From Gammaproteobacteria bacterium (GTDB taxonomy: Bacteria > Pseudomonadota > Gammaproteobacteria > SZUA-229), in contig JAPHSZ010000085.1 of the NCBI GenBank assembly GCA_026196545.1, positions 1 through 37,084 of the forward strand: a DNA stretch of 37,084 nucleotides, in the 5' to 3' direction. Numbering within the stretch: position 1 is the first letter of the stretch; the number at the start of each line of letters is the position of its first letter. Positions 1 through 7,872 of the stretch are shown in pieces. Position numbers and translations under genes: made by a program. The notes below the pieces were generated by a model. The model saw nothing but the letters and a program-made list of their open reading frames with translations. It did not search any database and was not told the DNA's origin.

Positions 1-315
1 AGCGGCAAGACCGGTTTCAGCCAGATCATCATAGATGGAAAGCCAGAACCGGTACAGGGTATCCGCGGCATTATCGAGCGTAATGTAATGCGCTACCATC
101 TTGCAGTTAATGCCTTTTTCAGCGCCCAGTCACTACCCGAAGACCATCGCCATGAAGCAACATTAACAGGCTGGTTTACAAAGAATGACAGCTACCCGCA
201 GTTGCACGAAATGGACGAAGAAGAATACTTGGAAATAAAACGTGAAGAATGGCAAAACCAGCAGCGGTTACAACAGGCACTGGATGCTAAACTCAAACTG
301 GCAGCCAACCCCTAA
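1..315 (+). CDS. Hypothetical protein, 5'-truncated
   Basis: The reading frame is open from the first base of the window, so this is the C-terminal 104 residues of a longer protein, not a gene starting at the internal ATG at 88. The visible part is soluble and mixed in character. It ends in a Glu-rich, charged helical tail (EMDEEEYLEIKREEW, then a Gln-rich stretch). No membrane segment or catalytic motif was recognised and I do not assign a family. It converges on the histidine kinase gene; the 57-bp gap holds no clear terminator. Confidence 0.6.
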   Translation, partial: SGKTGFSQIIIDGKPEPVQGIRGIIERNVMRYHLAVNAFFSAQSLPEDHRHEATLTGWFTKNDSYPQLHEMDEEEYLEIKREEWQNQQRLQQALDAKLKLAANP

Positions 316-372
316 GGCAAATATTATTAAAATACCTGAGCATAGTTTTATCACTACCTTAAACAACTTCAA

Positions 373-1722
373 TCAGGCCTTTATATTAGATTGATTTATA
401 TCAAACCAGATAGTAGAACCTTTTCCAATTTTACTTTCAACACCAATATCACCTCCCATTTCTTCAAGAACTTTACGCATAATGTTAAGTCCAATACCTG
501 CAGCTATTATTGTAGTGCTTTCCGCACCCAGGCGCTCAAATGGGATAAATAAATTAGCCTGCTGTTCTTCTGTCATACCAATACCAGTATCGATGACAAA
601 TATTCGCAGTCGCTTTGAATTGATCACTTCACAACGCAAAAGAATATTACCTTTAGCTTTATTATATTTAATCGCATTAGACAATAAATTGAGCACTATT
701 TGTTTGATTCTGGTTTGATCCGCATAAACTATATAATCTGAGTTTTCTGTTATCTCATCGGTAATAGTTATATTATTCTCAATCGCCAGTGGTCTTATTA
801 TCGACAGGCACCTGGAAATAACTCTATTTAAACTGAAGTTATCCATGTTCAGCGATAACCTCTCGATTGTGATACTTGATAAATCTAAAATCTCATTGAT
901 TAGTTCCAGCAAATGATTGCCCGCATTTGATATCTCCTGGGCATTATCTTTAATTATTTTGTCTTTGGCATCGGCCTTTAACAACTGGCTGAAGCCAAGT
1001 ATTGCATTTAGCGGCGTTCTCAGCTCATGACTCATCAGGGATAGAAATTCATCCTTGGCATGATTTGCCTGCTCCGCAATTTTCTGGTTCTTTTTGATTT
1101 CTTTTTCTTTCTCAGCGGCATCTAATCGCAGCCGAATATTGCTGGCCGTAGACTCATAATTGCGTTTTGCGCTCGACAGGAAAAAAACAACACTAAGCAC
1201 AAGCGCTGCTTCAAAAAAGAAAGCAAAACGATTGGCTTCGTACATGATACGAAAAAACAGGGGTGTTAGCGTAAAAACCAAAAATATATATGGCGGCGTT
1301 TTAAGAAATGAGTGACTGCTTACCGCACCCGTGCTCATCGCCAGCAGACAAAAAATCAGCGTCATCTGGTGCAGCTCATTGCCTGCCGGGAACATTAAAA
1401 TCCCAGCCGCCCCCCATAACAGCCCGGCCATACCAGCGCCAATATTGAAGGCAGTCCCCCAGGGGCGGTAATCACCAATCTCTGCTGTCCTGGTATACTT
1501 TATACAGAGCACACTGCGCAACAATATAAATACCACAAACACGCATAGCCAAATGACCAGGCTATCATGCGCTATTGCATTCCATTGAATATATACAATT
1601 AGTAAGCTGGCAATTAAATTCGCCGCAATACTGGCTGGCAAGGCCCGATACAGCAGTCTGACCTGCTCGGCATAGACTTTCTCTTCTATGGCTGAATATT
1701 TTGTATTGTGGTTCATGGACAT
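373..1722 (-). CDS. Membrane-bound sensor histidine kinase
   Basis: This 449-residue protein has about six hydrophobic segments in the N-terminal half (roughly residues 30-185), then a short coiled linker (about 190-222). A HisKA domain follows, with the H-box SHELRTPLNAILG and phospho-accepting His232. The HATPase_c domain shows the N-box (IVLNLLSNAIKYN), the G1 box (DTGIGM) and a G2-like GIGL. No HAMP, PAS or receiver domain is seen, so the membrane region is probably the sensor. No response regulator lies next to it, so it is an orphan kinase whose partner and signal are unknown. The start has two nearby ATGs (1722 and 1716). The kinase assignment is firm; the input is not. Confidence 0.9.
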   Translation of the reverse strand: MSMNHNTKYSAIEEKVYAEQVRLLYRALPASIAANLIASLLIVYIQWNAIAHDSLVIWLCVFVVFILLRSVLCIKYTRTAEIGDYRPWGTAFNIGAGMAGLLWGAAGILMFPAGNELHQMTLIFCLLAMSTGAVSSHSFLKTPPYIFLVFTLTPLFFRIMYEANRFAFFFEAALVLSVVFFLSSAKRNYESTASNIRLRLDAAEKEKEIKKNQKIAEQANHAKDEFLSLMSHELRTPLNAILGFSQLLKADAKDKIIKDNAQEISNAGNHLLELINEILDLSSITIERLSLNMDNFSLNRVISRCLSIIRPLAIENNITITDEITENSDYIVYADQTRIKQIVLNLLSNAIKYNKAKGNILLRCEVINSKRLRIFVIDTGIGMTEEQQANLFIPFERLGAESTTIIAAGIGLNIMRKVLEEMGGDIGVESKIGKGSTIWFDINQSNIKA

Positions 1723-1857
1723 AAAACGTTTTCACCAGCTTGCTCTGAGCAAGTATTTTACATGCATAACTCTTAGCTGATTGTAGCACTCTTTATTTTA
1801 CTGGGTGAATTTCGATTTCCGCTCGAACTTTCCTAATCATCAGGGTAAAGTAGCCCT

Positions 1858-1890
1858 GCTGACGAAGGCATTCACAATGCCTCCTACAAA
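1858..1890. repeat. REP-like palindrome upstream of mlaC-like gene
   Basis: A perfect 7-3-7 inverted repeat (AGGCATT-CAC-AATGCCT, 1866-1882) sits 29-45 bp before the MlaC-like start. Read on the minus strand, it is embedded in GTAGGAGGCATTGTGAATGC, which resembles the GTAGGAG-plus-palindrome layout of REP elements common in gammaproteobacterial intergenic DNA. Only one copy is seen in this window, so calling it a dispersed repeat is inference. It could instead be a 5'-UTR hairpin. Confidence 0.45.
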
Positions 1891-1910
1891 ACAAATACAC
1901 GAGAACCACA

Positions 1911-2489
1911 ATGAAAAACCATATTACAATTTTCCTTATTCTGTTATTCAGTCTATCTGGAGCTGCGCAGGCATTTAATGGTTACTACCCGACACCTCAG
2001 CCAGGCATAGAAAATCCTGTAACCACTATCCAGACCGCTCTGGACAAACTACAGAAATTCAGCGCCAACCGGGACAACACCCGACCCGAGCTACTACGTG
2101 GTTTTATCGAAAATGAAATTATCCCACATTTTGCTTTTGACCAGATGACCTACTGGATAGCTGGCCCCTTTGCACGGCACATGAATGCATCAAATCTGAC
2201 AGATTTAGAAACTCGCGTTAAGAAAGCTTTTCTCACCAGCCTGGATAAGCACCTGAGCAATTACAACGCCAGCTCAATTCGATTCAATTTTCGACGTGCA
2301 CAATATCGTGGCAACAATGATGCTCTTGTTACTGTGTTACTTTTCAGTCCCAACCAACGCCCTGACCGACTGGACTTTCGCATGAAGCGACTGGGCAATA
2401 GCTGGAAAATTATTGACATAACGGCTAATGGTATTAGCGCAGCGTTGTATTATCGTAAGCATTTTATTTCGACTTTGCGTCAGTACTAG
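1911..2489 (+). CDS. MlaC/Ttg2D-family periplasmic phospholipid-binding protein
   Basis: This 192-residue protein has a classical signal peptide (MKNHITIFLILLFSLSGAAQA, cleavage near residue 21) and the all-alpha/beta layout of the Tol_Tol_Ttg2 (MlaC) family. Family-like features are the early IIPHFAFDQMTYW segment and the late WKIIDITANGISAALYYR stretch. MlaC shuttles phospholipids between the outer-membrane MlaA complex and the inner-membrane MlaFEDB ABC transporter. No mlaA, mlaD, mlaE or mlaF gene is nearby, so it is an orphan copy, and its exact lipid or toluene-tolerance role is not shown. The gene is monocistronic and ends 23 bp before a strong terminator. No convincing Shine-Dalgarno is seen; CGAGAA is the best candidate. 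Confidence 0.85.
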   Translation: MKNHITIFLILLFSLSGAAQAFNGYYPTPQPGIENPVTTIQTALDKLQKFSANRDNTRPELLRGFIENEIIPHFAFDQMTYWIAGPFARHMNASNLTDLETRVKKAFLTSLDKHLSNYNASSIRFNFRRAQYRGNNDALVTVLLFSPNQRPDRLDFRMKRLGNSWKIIDITANGISAALYYRKHFISTLRQY

Positions 2490-2511
2490 CAAGATCACTA
2501 CGATCAGACAC

Positions 2512-2541
2512 AAAAAAGCCGGGGCTTGCCCCGGCTTTTTT
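2512..2541. terminator. Bidirectional rho-independent terminator
   Basis: A perfect GC-rich stem (GCCGGGGC pairing with GCCCCGGC around a TT tip) is flanked by six A on the left and six T on the right. It therefore works as an intrinsic terminator on both strands. It lies between the convergent MlaC-like gene (ends 2489) and the lipoprotein gene (ends 2563 on the minus strand). Confidence 0.95.
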
Positions 2542-2562
2542 ATTAACAGTATTATAAAAACA

Positions 2563-4221
2563 CTAGGTTGCCTGTGCCGGTGAGAAATCACCAAACTGCT
2601 TGAAGAACGGCACATATTTCTTCTTAAGGTTCATCGACAGGTTAGCAATGTCTGCACTATTGTCATTAGTGTCAGCATCATAAGCTGCTATTGCAGCGAC
2701 CAGAGCATCAATATTTGCTGACTGATCAGCAAGCAATGACGCAAGATCCACGCCTTCCATACTCCATGCAGCATAATCCAGCACATCAACCTGTCCACTC
2801 ATGCTAGAAAAGGCGGATTGCAATGCTGCCATCAAAGCACCTATATCTGCTACTTCCTGAGCTGTCAAAGAAGGTTTCGGCGCACCAGCGTCTGTAGCAA
2901 TTAATAAAATATCCTCAAAGACCGCATGATATTCATTGAGCTCAGTCATCATGGTTGTGATATTTTCATAATCAGAACACATGTAGTGCATAGCTGTACG
3001 AATCCCTTCAATAGCCTCGTGAGCCCCCGCCGCTTTTGCTTCAGCAAGGTCTGCAGATGCACCAAGAATTACCATCGCATTCTCCAGCTCCACTCCTGCT
3101 GTGTCCATACTATCCTTCCAGCCCAAAGCTTTAGGCAGGTTCATGCTATCACTCTGAGGCAAGTGCATGCCAAAACCCATCATCGCACCAGCATAAGCAT
3201 TCAAAAGATTCAATGTTCCTGCTTTGCCACCACACGTTGTGGCCGCATCAGGAGGATTACCCGTACAGTAAAGCGCTGGGATCAACGCTCTACTACCAGC
3301 AGTCACTTCTGACATAAATGCTGTAAGGAAATCACCAAAAGCAACAAATACGGGGACAAATTTTGATTTGATCATCGAAGATACATAAATCATGGTGTCA
3401 CAGGCATCAGCTGTAGCCGAGTTATAAGTGCCCTTAGTGTAGTTCGCAGCAACTGGTGTATAGCTTGTAGTATCACAAGTTTCCAATACACTAGTTAGAT
3501 TAGCAATCATCTGCGCCATGCCAGGTGCTACCGGATCAGCATTGCTGATGTTCTTCGCCAGCGCAGCAGCTTTATCCGTACCAAAATCATATAGCCCATT
3601 AGTTGAATCACCATCGCCATATGCATCAACCAGATTGCTCCAGTCTGCACTGAAATCTGGCAGAACAGCAATCAGGGCATTTTGCAATGTTAATGCATCA
3701 TCAGCTGATTGAGCACTGCTCAAAAAAACTTTATTAGCACCAGCCACAGGCTCCATAGTGTGATGAGCTGCGGTAATTTTATCGAAGAAATAATTACGAA
3801 TACCGCTGGCTTCGCGCATTGATGACCATGTATCACGCATTGATTCCAGTGCATCGTGCGCTGTAGTTAAATCAGCAGGATAGGTGGCGGAAGGATTATC
3901 TAAAATACCTGCATAATGATCCGAGGCTGTAGCAATATTGGCATCAACAGCACCAAAATAACTGCCCCAATTATAATAATTGGCGTATTTGGCCTTAAAG
4001 CTGCTCCAGACAGAATTCGTCCCATCGAGTGTATTCAATGCATCCTGAGTTAGCAGTTCATTCATCCCCACACTGCTATAAAACAGTGCCGGTACATAAG
4101 TCTTATCCAACTCTGCACTATCTTTCTGAGCTGCTGTATTCATCGGCCCATCAGTGCCAATACAGCCCAGCATAACACCGCCCAGTAACGACACGGTTAA
4201 AATTCCCAGACATCTCCTCAT
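2563..4221 (-). CDS. Putative lipoprotein with internal duplication, function unknown
   Basis: This 552-residue protein begins with a lipoprotein signal (MRRCLGILTVSLLGGVMLGC), lipobox MLGC and acylated Cys20. The rest is mostly alpha-helical and Met/Ala/Asp-rich. An internal repeat is visible. A K-[YF]-VP motif recurs at about residues 40-47, 285-298 (KSKFVPVFVAFGDF) and 533-546 (KKKYVPFFKQFGDF). AHDALESMR (121-129) matches AHEAIEGIR (400-408). I do not recognise the family. The start has an excellent GGAGGAAAG ribosome site. A Fur-box-like palindrome 116 bp upstream suggests iron-responsive expression, so an envelope role in metal handling is possible but unproven. It may be monocistronic, ending at the 2512-2541 terminator. 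Confidence 0.8.
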   Translation of the reverse strand: MRRCLGILTVSLLGGVMLGCIGTDGPMNTAAQKDSAELDKTYVPALFYSSVGMNELLTQDALNTLDGTNSVWSSFKAKYANYYNWGSYFGAVDANIATASDHYAGILDNPSATYPADLTTAHDALESMRDTWSSMREASGIRNYFFDKITAAHHTMEPVAGANKVFLSSAQSADDALTLQNALIAVLPDFSADWSNLVDAYGDGDSTNGLYDFGTDKAAALAKNISNADPVAPGMAQMIANLTSVLETCDTTSYTPVAANYTKGTYNSATADACDTMIYVSSMIKSKFVPVFVAFGDFLTAFMSEVTAGSRALIPALYCTGNPPDAATTCGGKAGTLNLLNAYAGAMMGFGMHLPQSDSMNLPKALGWKDSMDTAGVELENAMVILGASADLAEAKAAGAHEAIEGIRTAMHYMCSDYENITTMMTELNEYHAVFEDILLIATDAGAPKPSLTAQEVADIGALMAALQSAFSSMSGQVDVLDYAAWSMEGVDLASLLADQSANIDALVAAIAAYDADTNDNSADIANLSMNLKKKYVPFFKQFGDFSPAQAT

Positions 4222-4313
4222 TATCTTTCCTCCGAATGGATTATATTTTGTTATTTAAACAGCTTTTTTTGACCATTATTGTCGCTGTGAACGTTGATAC
4301 TAACAGATCATTT

Positions 4314-4349
4314 ACCATAACAAAATCAGGGCTTTTGATAATCATTATC
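4314..4349 (-). promoter_or_regulatory. Fur-box-like operator with overlapping candidate promoter
   Basis: GATAATCATTATC at 4337-4349 is a perfect 6-1-6 palindrome and matches the last 13 bases of the classical 19-bp Fur box; the other six positions match about half. On the minus strand a candidate -35 (TTATCA, 4341-4336) and -10 (TATGGT, 4319-4314) are separated by 16 bp, so a bound repressor would cover the -35. The only gene it can control is the lipoprotein at 2563-4221. Apart from this site, the 218-bp gap 4222-4439 shows nothing else I can support. Confidence 0.65.
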
Positions 4350-4439
4350 ATTTAAGTCATCACTGGCCGGCGCTGACCATGAGCAGTCATAAAGATGGGT
4401 GCTAATAAATCGAGATTTAGTCTTAACGCCTAATCACTA

Positions 4440-4838
4440 TCAGGCGATTTTATTAATTTCTTTTTGCCAGTACAGGCCACCAGCAGTGGTCGCTACGATA
4501 GAAAGAATAAATATAACTATTCCCGTCATTGTCAAATCTGCATTTTCCAGCGTGGGAATGATCATGCCACTGGCGGTAAGGACACCAACTAGAAAGCCAT
4601 GAATCGCGACTTGTTTTCTGGCAATGTCCGCGGTGAGATAGCCACCGAGAAACATAATGATGATAAACACAGGAATTCCAATCAGGTATCTAAAGGAGCC
4701 TGCAATGTCATTCAGGAAGGGGTAATCTTTTGCATAAGCGTTATAGGCGACGGCCAGGAAAAGATAGGCAAGCTGCATCAGCAGGACAACTACAATTACA
4801 ACCAGGCTGCCTACAACGATGGCTTTTATGCTTCTCAT
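4440..4838 (-). CDS. Small integral membrane protein, four predicted TM helices
   Basis: This 132-residue hydrophobic protein has TM segments at about residues 5-33, 50-67, 80-97 and 103-122. The second loop is charged (LTADIARKQ) and the C-terminus is Lys-rich and cytoplasmic-looking. It resembles the loosely defined four-TM families of unknown function; I do not assign one. It lies downstream of sqr in the same orientation, but a 147-bp gap with a weak terminator-like hairpin separates them, so co-transcription is doubtful. The ribosome site (AAGAAA) is weak. No catalytic residues are visible. Confidence 0.7.
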   Translation of the reverse strand: MRSIKAIVVGSLVVIVVVLLMQLAYLFLAVAYNAYAKDYPFLNDIAGSFRYLIGIPVFIIIMFLGGYLTADIARKQVAIHGFLVGVLTASGMIIPTLENADLTMTGIVIFILSIVATTAGGLYWQKEINKIA

Positions 4839-4907
4839 ACAAATTTCTTGATTAAAAATTAAGCGCCAATCTATTAACGCTGCATTGCTACTTTACTGGA
4901 ATCAGCT

Positions 4908-4943
4908 GAAAAATGAAATGAGGCAATGGCATCCCTGCCCTCA
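4908..4943 (-). terminator. Possible intrinsic terminator after sqr
   Basis: On the minus strand TGAGGGCA can pair with TGCCTCA, with one bulged base and a loop of about 10 nt. The tail is TTTCATTTTT. This fits a moderately weak rho-independent terminator 43-78 bp after the sqr stop codon. The bulge and the interrupted T-run keep confidence low. Confidence 0.4.
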
Positions 4944-4985
4944 CTTGAGATATTCCCACCTCAATCACCAATCAAATCGTAATTT

Positions 4986-6257
4986 CTAATCTTCCAGTTT
5001 TTTAATGCCCAGTGTTTTGAGAATAAAACGCTCGTACAATGGGTCGGTATTGCCTTTTTTCATTTTGCGTATAAAGTATTTTTCAAAGCCGATTTTCGCC
5101 TGATGCACCCATTTACCCTTCTTGAACCAGGTAACATTTCGCGGTGGTATTTGCGGCAGGGCAACAAAGGCCGCTCCGGTGTCACCCATATCAGCCAGGC
5201 AGATGGCATTCCAGGTTGCATTGGCTTCAGGCTCCTTACCATTAATTTCACTTGCGATATTTTTCACTATCGCGGTCGCCATAGACTCAATCATATAACC
5301 GGTTTTGGGTGCACCGGTTGCAACAGGTGTGGCTTCAACAGGGGGAATAGCCACACACACGCCTGCTGAATAAATATTGGTGTATTTTGGATTACGCTGA
5401 TGCTCATCAATCATGACAAAACCACGGGGATTGCACAGGCCTTCAACCTCTGCCACTGCATCGACACCCTTGAACGCAGGCAACATCATTGAATAGTTAA
5501 ATGGCAGCTCATGCTGTTTCTTCACATTGCCATCATCATCCATTTCATCAACATACATCATGCCATCTTCCACTTTGGTGGTTTTTGCATTGGTGATGAA
5601 CTTGATATTGTGATTGCGCAGATCACTTTCCAGCATGCCCCTGGAGTCACCCACACCACCAAGTCCCAGGTGCCCAATGTAAGGCTCTGAGGTCACAAAC
5701 GTCATTGGCACTTTGCTACGTAGCTTCTTTTTACGCAGCGCACAATCGAGGATAAAGGCAAACTCATAAGCTGGGCCGAAACAGCTGGCGAAAGGCATGG
5801 CACCAATAATCACCGGGCCGGGATTTTCAAGCAGCCTGTTGTAATCACCCATCGCCGTCACCGCATGCTCCGTAGTACAGATTGAAGCGGTATGACCTTC
5901 GGGGCCGGAGCCCGGTACTTCTTCAAAGGCAAGCCTGGGACCAGTGGTAATAACCAGATAATCATAATCAACCGGATCACCACTCTGTAGCTCCAGTTTG
6001 TTATTTTCAGCATCGATTCTGGTCACTCGATCCTGAATAAAGTTGATGCCTTTTTTTGCCAGCACGGGCGCCAGTGGCACAGAGATATTTTCATGCGTGC
6101 GCCAGCCAACAGCAACCCACGGATTAGACGGGGTGAACTGAAAATGATCACGCTCATTAATAATGGTGATCTGGTGCATCTTCTCCAGCTCTTCCTTCAT
6201 TTCGTAAGCACAGGGTAAACCCCCTACGCCGGCTCCAAGTATGACAATGTGCGCCAT
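4986..6257 (-). CDS. sqr: Sulfide:quinone oxidoreductase, Type I
   Basis: This 423-residue flavoprotein oxidises sulfide to sulfane sulfur and passes electrons to the quinone pool at the inner-membrane surface. It has the N-terminal dinucleotide motif GAGVGG (9-14). All three cysteines expected of Type I SQR by comparison with the Acidithiobacillus ferrooxidans enzyme are present: Cys127 (SICTTEH), Cys159 (ASCFGPAYE) and Cys353 (NAICLADMGD). Other close matches are PSNPWVAVGW, SEPYIGHLGLGG, PAFKGV and the C-terminal FEKYFIRKMKKG amphipathic segment used for membrane attachment. The start is supported by GAGGAAAA 5-12 bp upstream. The gene is divergent from a sigma-54 activator and has a matching -24/-12 promoter, so it is probably induced by that regulator. 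Flavocytochrome c is a less likely alternative. Confidence 0.95.
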   Translation of the reverse strand: MAHIVILGAGVGGLPCAYEMKEELEKMHQITIINERDHFQFTPSNPWVAVGWRTHENISVPLAPVLAKKGINFIQDRVTRIDAENNKLELQSGDPVDYDYLVITTGPRLAFEEVPGSGPEGHTASICTTEHAVTAMGDYNRLLENPGPVIIGAMPFASCFGPAYEFAFILDCALRKKKLRSKVPMTFVTSEPYIGHLGLGGVGDSRGMLESDLRNHNIKFITNAKTTKVEDGMMYVDEMDDDGNVKKQHELPFNYSMMLPAFKGVDAVAEVEGLCNPRGFVMIDEHQRNPKYTNIYSAGVCVAIPPVEATPVATGAPKTGYMIESMATAIVKNIASEINGKEPEANATWNAICLADMGDTGAAFVALPQIPPRNVTWFKKGKWVHQAKIGFEKYFIRKMKKGNTDPLYERFILKTLGIKKLED

Positions 6258-6298
6258 GGCTTTTCCTCATCTCTGTTGTTATCAATAAACACATACAC

Positions 6299-6314
6299 AG
6301 CAAGGTTCAGGCCA
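6299..6314 (-). promoter_or_regulatory. Sigma-54 (-24/-12) promoter of sqr
   Basis: Read on the minus strand the site is C-TGGCCT-GAACC-TTGCT. GG and GC have the invariant sigma-54 spacing, and the -12 element TTGCT matches consensus. Transcription would begin near 6288, giving a leader of about 30 nt before the sqr ATG at 6257. The divergent neighbour is a sigma-54-dependent activator with the GAFTGA loop, which is why I trust this site. Confidence 0.85.
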
Positions 6315-6366
6315 GTTTCTAGTATCATCAATAAAAACAACAAGATAAGAAAACTTAAGCCATATT

Positions 6367-6475
6367 TGTCAGTTTGTGTTTAAAAAATAGATAAAAAATT
6401 ATGCCATTTATGGCGATTGTGTCATGATGTGCTGTCAAAAATGACAATGCTTTGCCAAAATATTCAAGATTGACA
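6367..6475. promoter_or_regulatory. Clustered TGTCA/TGACA half-sites, candidate activator (enhancer) region
   Basis: The AT-rich divergent region holds TGTCA at 6367-6371, 6420-6424 and 6433-6437 and the inverted TGACA at 6442-6446 and 6471-6475. Two of these form the perfect inverted repeat TGTCA-AAAA-TGACA (6433-6446). A separate perfect palindrome, GCCAT-TT-ATGGC, lies at 6403-6414. They sit about 50-175 bp upstream of the sqr -24/-12 element, the usual range for enhancer sites of sigma-54 activators. Binding by the adjacent regulator is inference. Confidence 0.5.
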
Positions 6476-6479
6476 AGTT

Positions 6480-7799
6480 ATGACATCAAAAAAAATCTCA
6501 AAAATAAGCCTGGGTGATGACACCTTTCTGGACGAACTGCTCAACAGCTACACCAACCCAACCATATTGATGGATCGGAACTACGTCATCATCGCCGCCA
6601 ATGCGGCCTACCAGAAACAGTACGGCTTCAGGGTCGATGGCAAGAGTCACTGCTACGAGATTTCCCATCATTATAAAAAACCCTGTGATCTGGCTGGAGA
6701 GACCTGCCCATTAAAACTCTGCCTCGAAAGTAACTCAGCACAACGTTCCCTGCATGTACACCATACTGAACACGGCGATGAACACGTCGATGTCCAGCTC
6801 AGCCCGATCCACGACGAAGCCGGCGAAATAGCCTATTTTCTGGAAACCATGGCACCGGTCAAATGTGCCAGTACCAAACCCCAGGCCGAAGGGCTGGTCG
6901 GCCATTCCATCGCCTTTAATACCGTTATTGAAATGGTACAGCGGGTTGCCTGCAGTGATGTCAGTGTTTTGCTACAGGGTGAATCGGGTACCGGCAAGGA
7001 GCTGGTTGCCGAGGCCATACACAAATCCAGTAGCCGGGCCAAAGGCCCCTTTGTCGCCGTGGACTGCTCAGGCCTCACCGAATCACTGTTTGAAAGCGAG
7101 CTGTTCGGCCATGAAAAAGGCGCCTTCACTGGCGCCCAGTCGCGAAAAATTGGCCTGGTCGAGGCCGCCAGCGGCGGTACCTTATTCCTGGACGAAACCG
7201 GAGATATTCCACTCAATTTACAGACCAAGTTATTACGCTTAATGGAAACCGGGACATTCAGGCGCGTCGGCGGCATCGAGCCATTAAAAGCTGATTTTCG
7301 CCTGGTCTCTGCCACCCACCAGAATTTGAGGTCGATGGTCGATGCCGGCGAGTTCAGGCAGGACCTGTACTACCGCATCAGCGCCTTCCCCCTGCACCTG
7401 CCCTCGCTCAGGGAGCGTACCGAAGACATTCCACTGCTGGTTGAATCCATGCTGCAACGGTTTTATCCTGAATATGAAATCACCATGTCAAAGGCCGCTT
7501 TGGACCAATTGCAGCATTACCCCTTTCCCGGCAATATCCGCGAGCTCAGCAACATCGTACAACGGGCAACATTGATGGCCGATGGTGATGTCATCGAACC
7601 GCAGCATCTTCCTGAAGAGTGTGCCGCGGAAATTGATAAAGGTGACAAGACCTGTTTTTCAGACCTGATCAGCCTGAAAGAACTGGAGAGGCGTTATCTG
7701 CAATGGGCTATGATGCACATTGATAATAAAACTGAGCTGGCCAAAAAACTGGGGGTCAGTGAACGTACTTTGTACAGAAAACTTGAACAACTAAACTGA
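6480..7799 (+). CDS. PAS-domain sigma-54-dependent transcriptional activator (Fis-type HTH)
   Basis: This 439-residue regulator has a PAS sensor (about 22-130), an AAA+ sigma-54 interaction domain (about 145-375) and a Fis-type helix-turn-helix (about 400-439, NKTELAKKLGVSERTLYRKL). The AAA+ domain has Walker A GESGTGKE (167-174), the sigma-54-contacting GAFTGA loop (214-219) and Walker B GGTLFLDE. The PAS domain carries a Cys/His cluster (Cys58, His63, His64, Cys69, Cys76, Cys81) that could bind a metal or Fe-S centre or react with sulfur species. No receiver domain is present, so it is not a two-component protein. It is divergent from sqr, whose promoter is of the sigma-54 type, and is its likely activator. 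The signal is inferred to be sulfide or redox. Confidence 0.92.
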   Translation: MTSKKISKISLGDDTFLDELLNSYTNPTILMDRNYVIIAANAAYQKQYGFRVDGKSHCYEISHHYKKPCDLAGETCPLKLCLESNSAQRSLHVHHTEHGDEHVDVQLSPIHDEAGEIAYFLETMAPVKCASTKPQAEGLVGHSIAFNTVIEMVQRVACSDVSVLLQGESGTGKELVAEAIHKSSSRAKGPFVAVDCSGLTESLFESELFGHEKGAFTGAQSRKIGLVEAASGGTLFLDETGDIPLNLQTKLLRLMETGTFRRVGGIEPLKADFRLVSATHQNLRSMVDAGEFRQDLYYRISAFPLHLPSLRERTEDIPLLVESMLQRFYPEYEITMSKAALDQLQHYPFPGNIRELSNIVQRATLMADGDVIEPQHLPEECAAEIDKGDKTCFSDLISLKELERRYLQWAMMHIDNKTELAKKLGVSERTLYRKLEQLN

Positions 7800-7872
7800 G
7801 TATCGCTTCTCACTCGTTATTTTTTGTTCTATCATTTGTAACAACAAAAATACACCTTCAGGAAATTGAAAC

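Noticed and set aside
2926-3312. 128-residue plus-strand open frame inside the lipoprotein gene
   Set aside because: The lipoprotein has a signal peptide, lipobox, strong ribosome site and internal repeats; the opposite frame has none of these.
4240-4245. TATAAT on the minus strand just before the lipoprotein gene
   Set aside because: No -35 element is correctly spaced, and the implied start site would fall in the ribosome-binding region.
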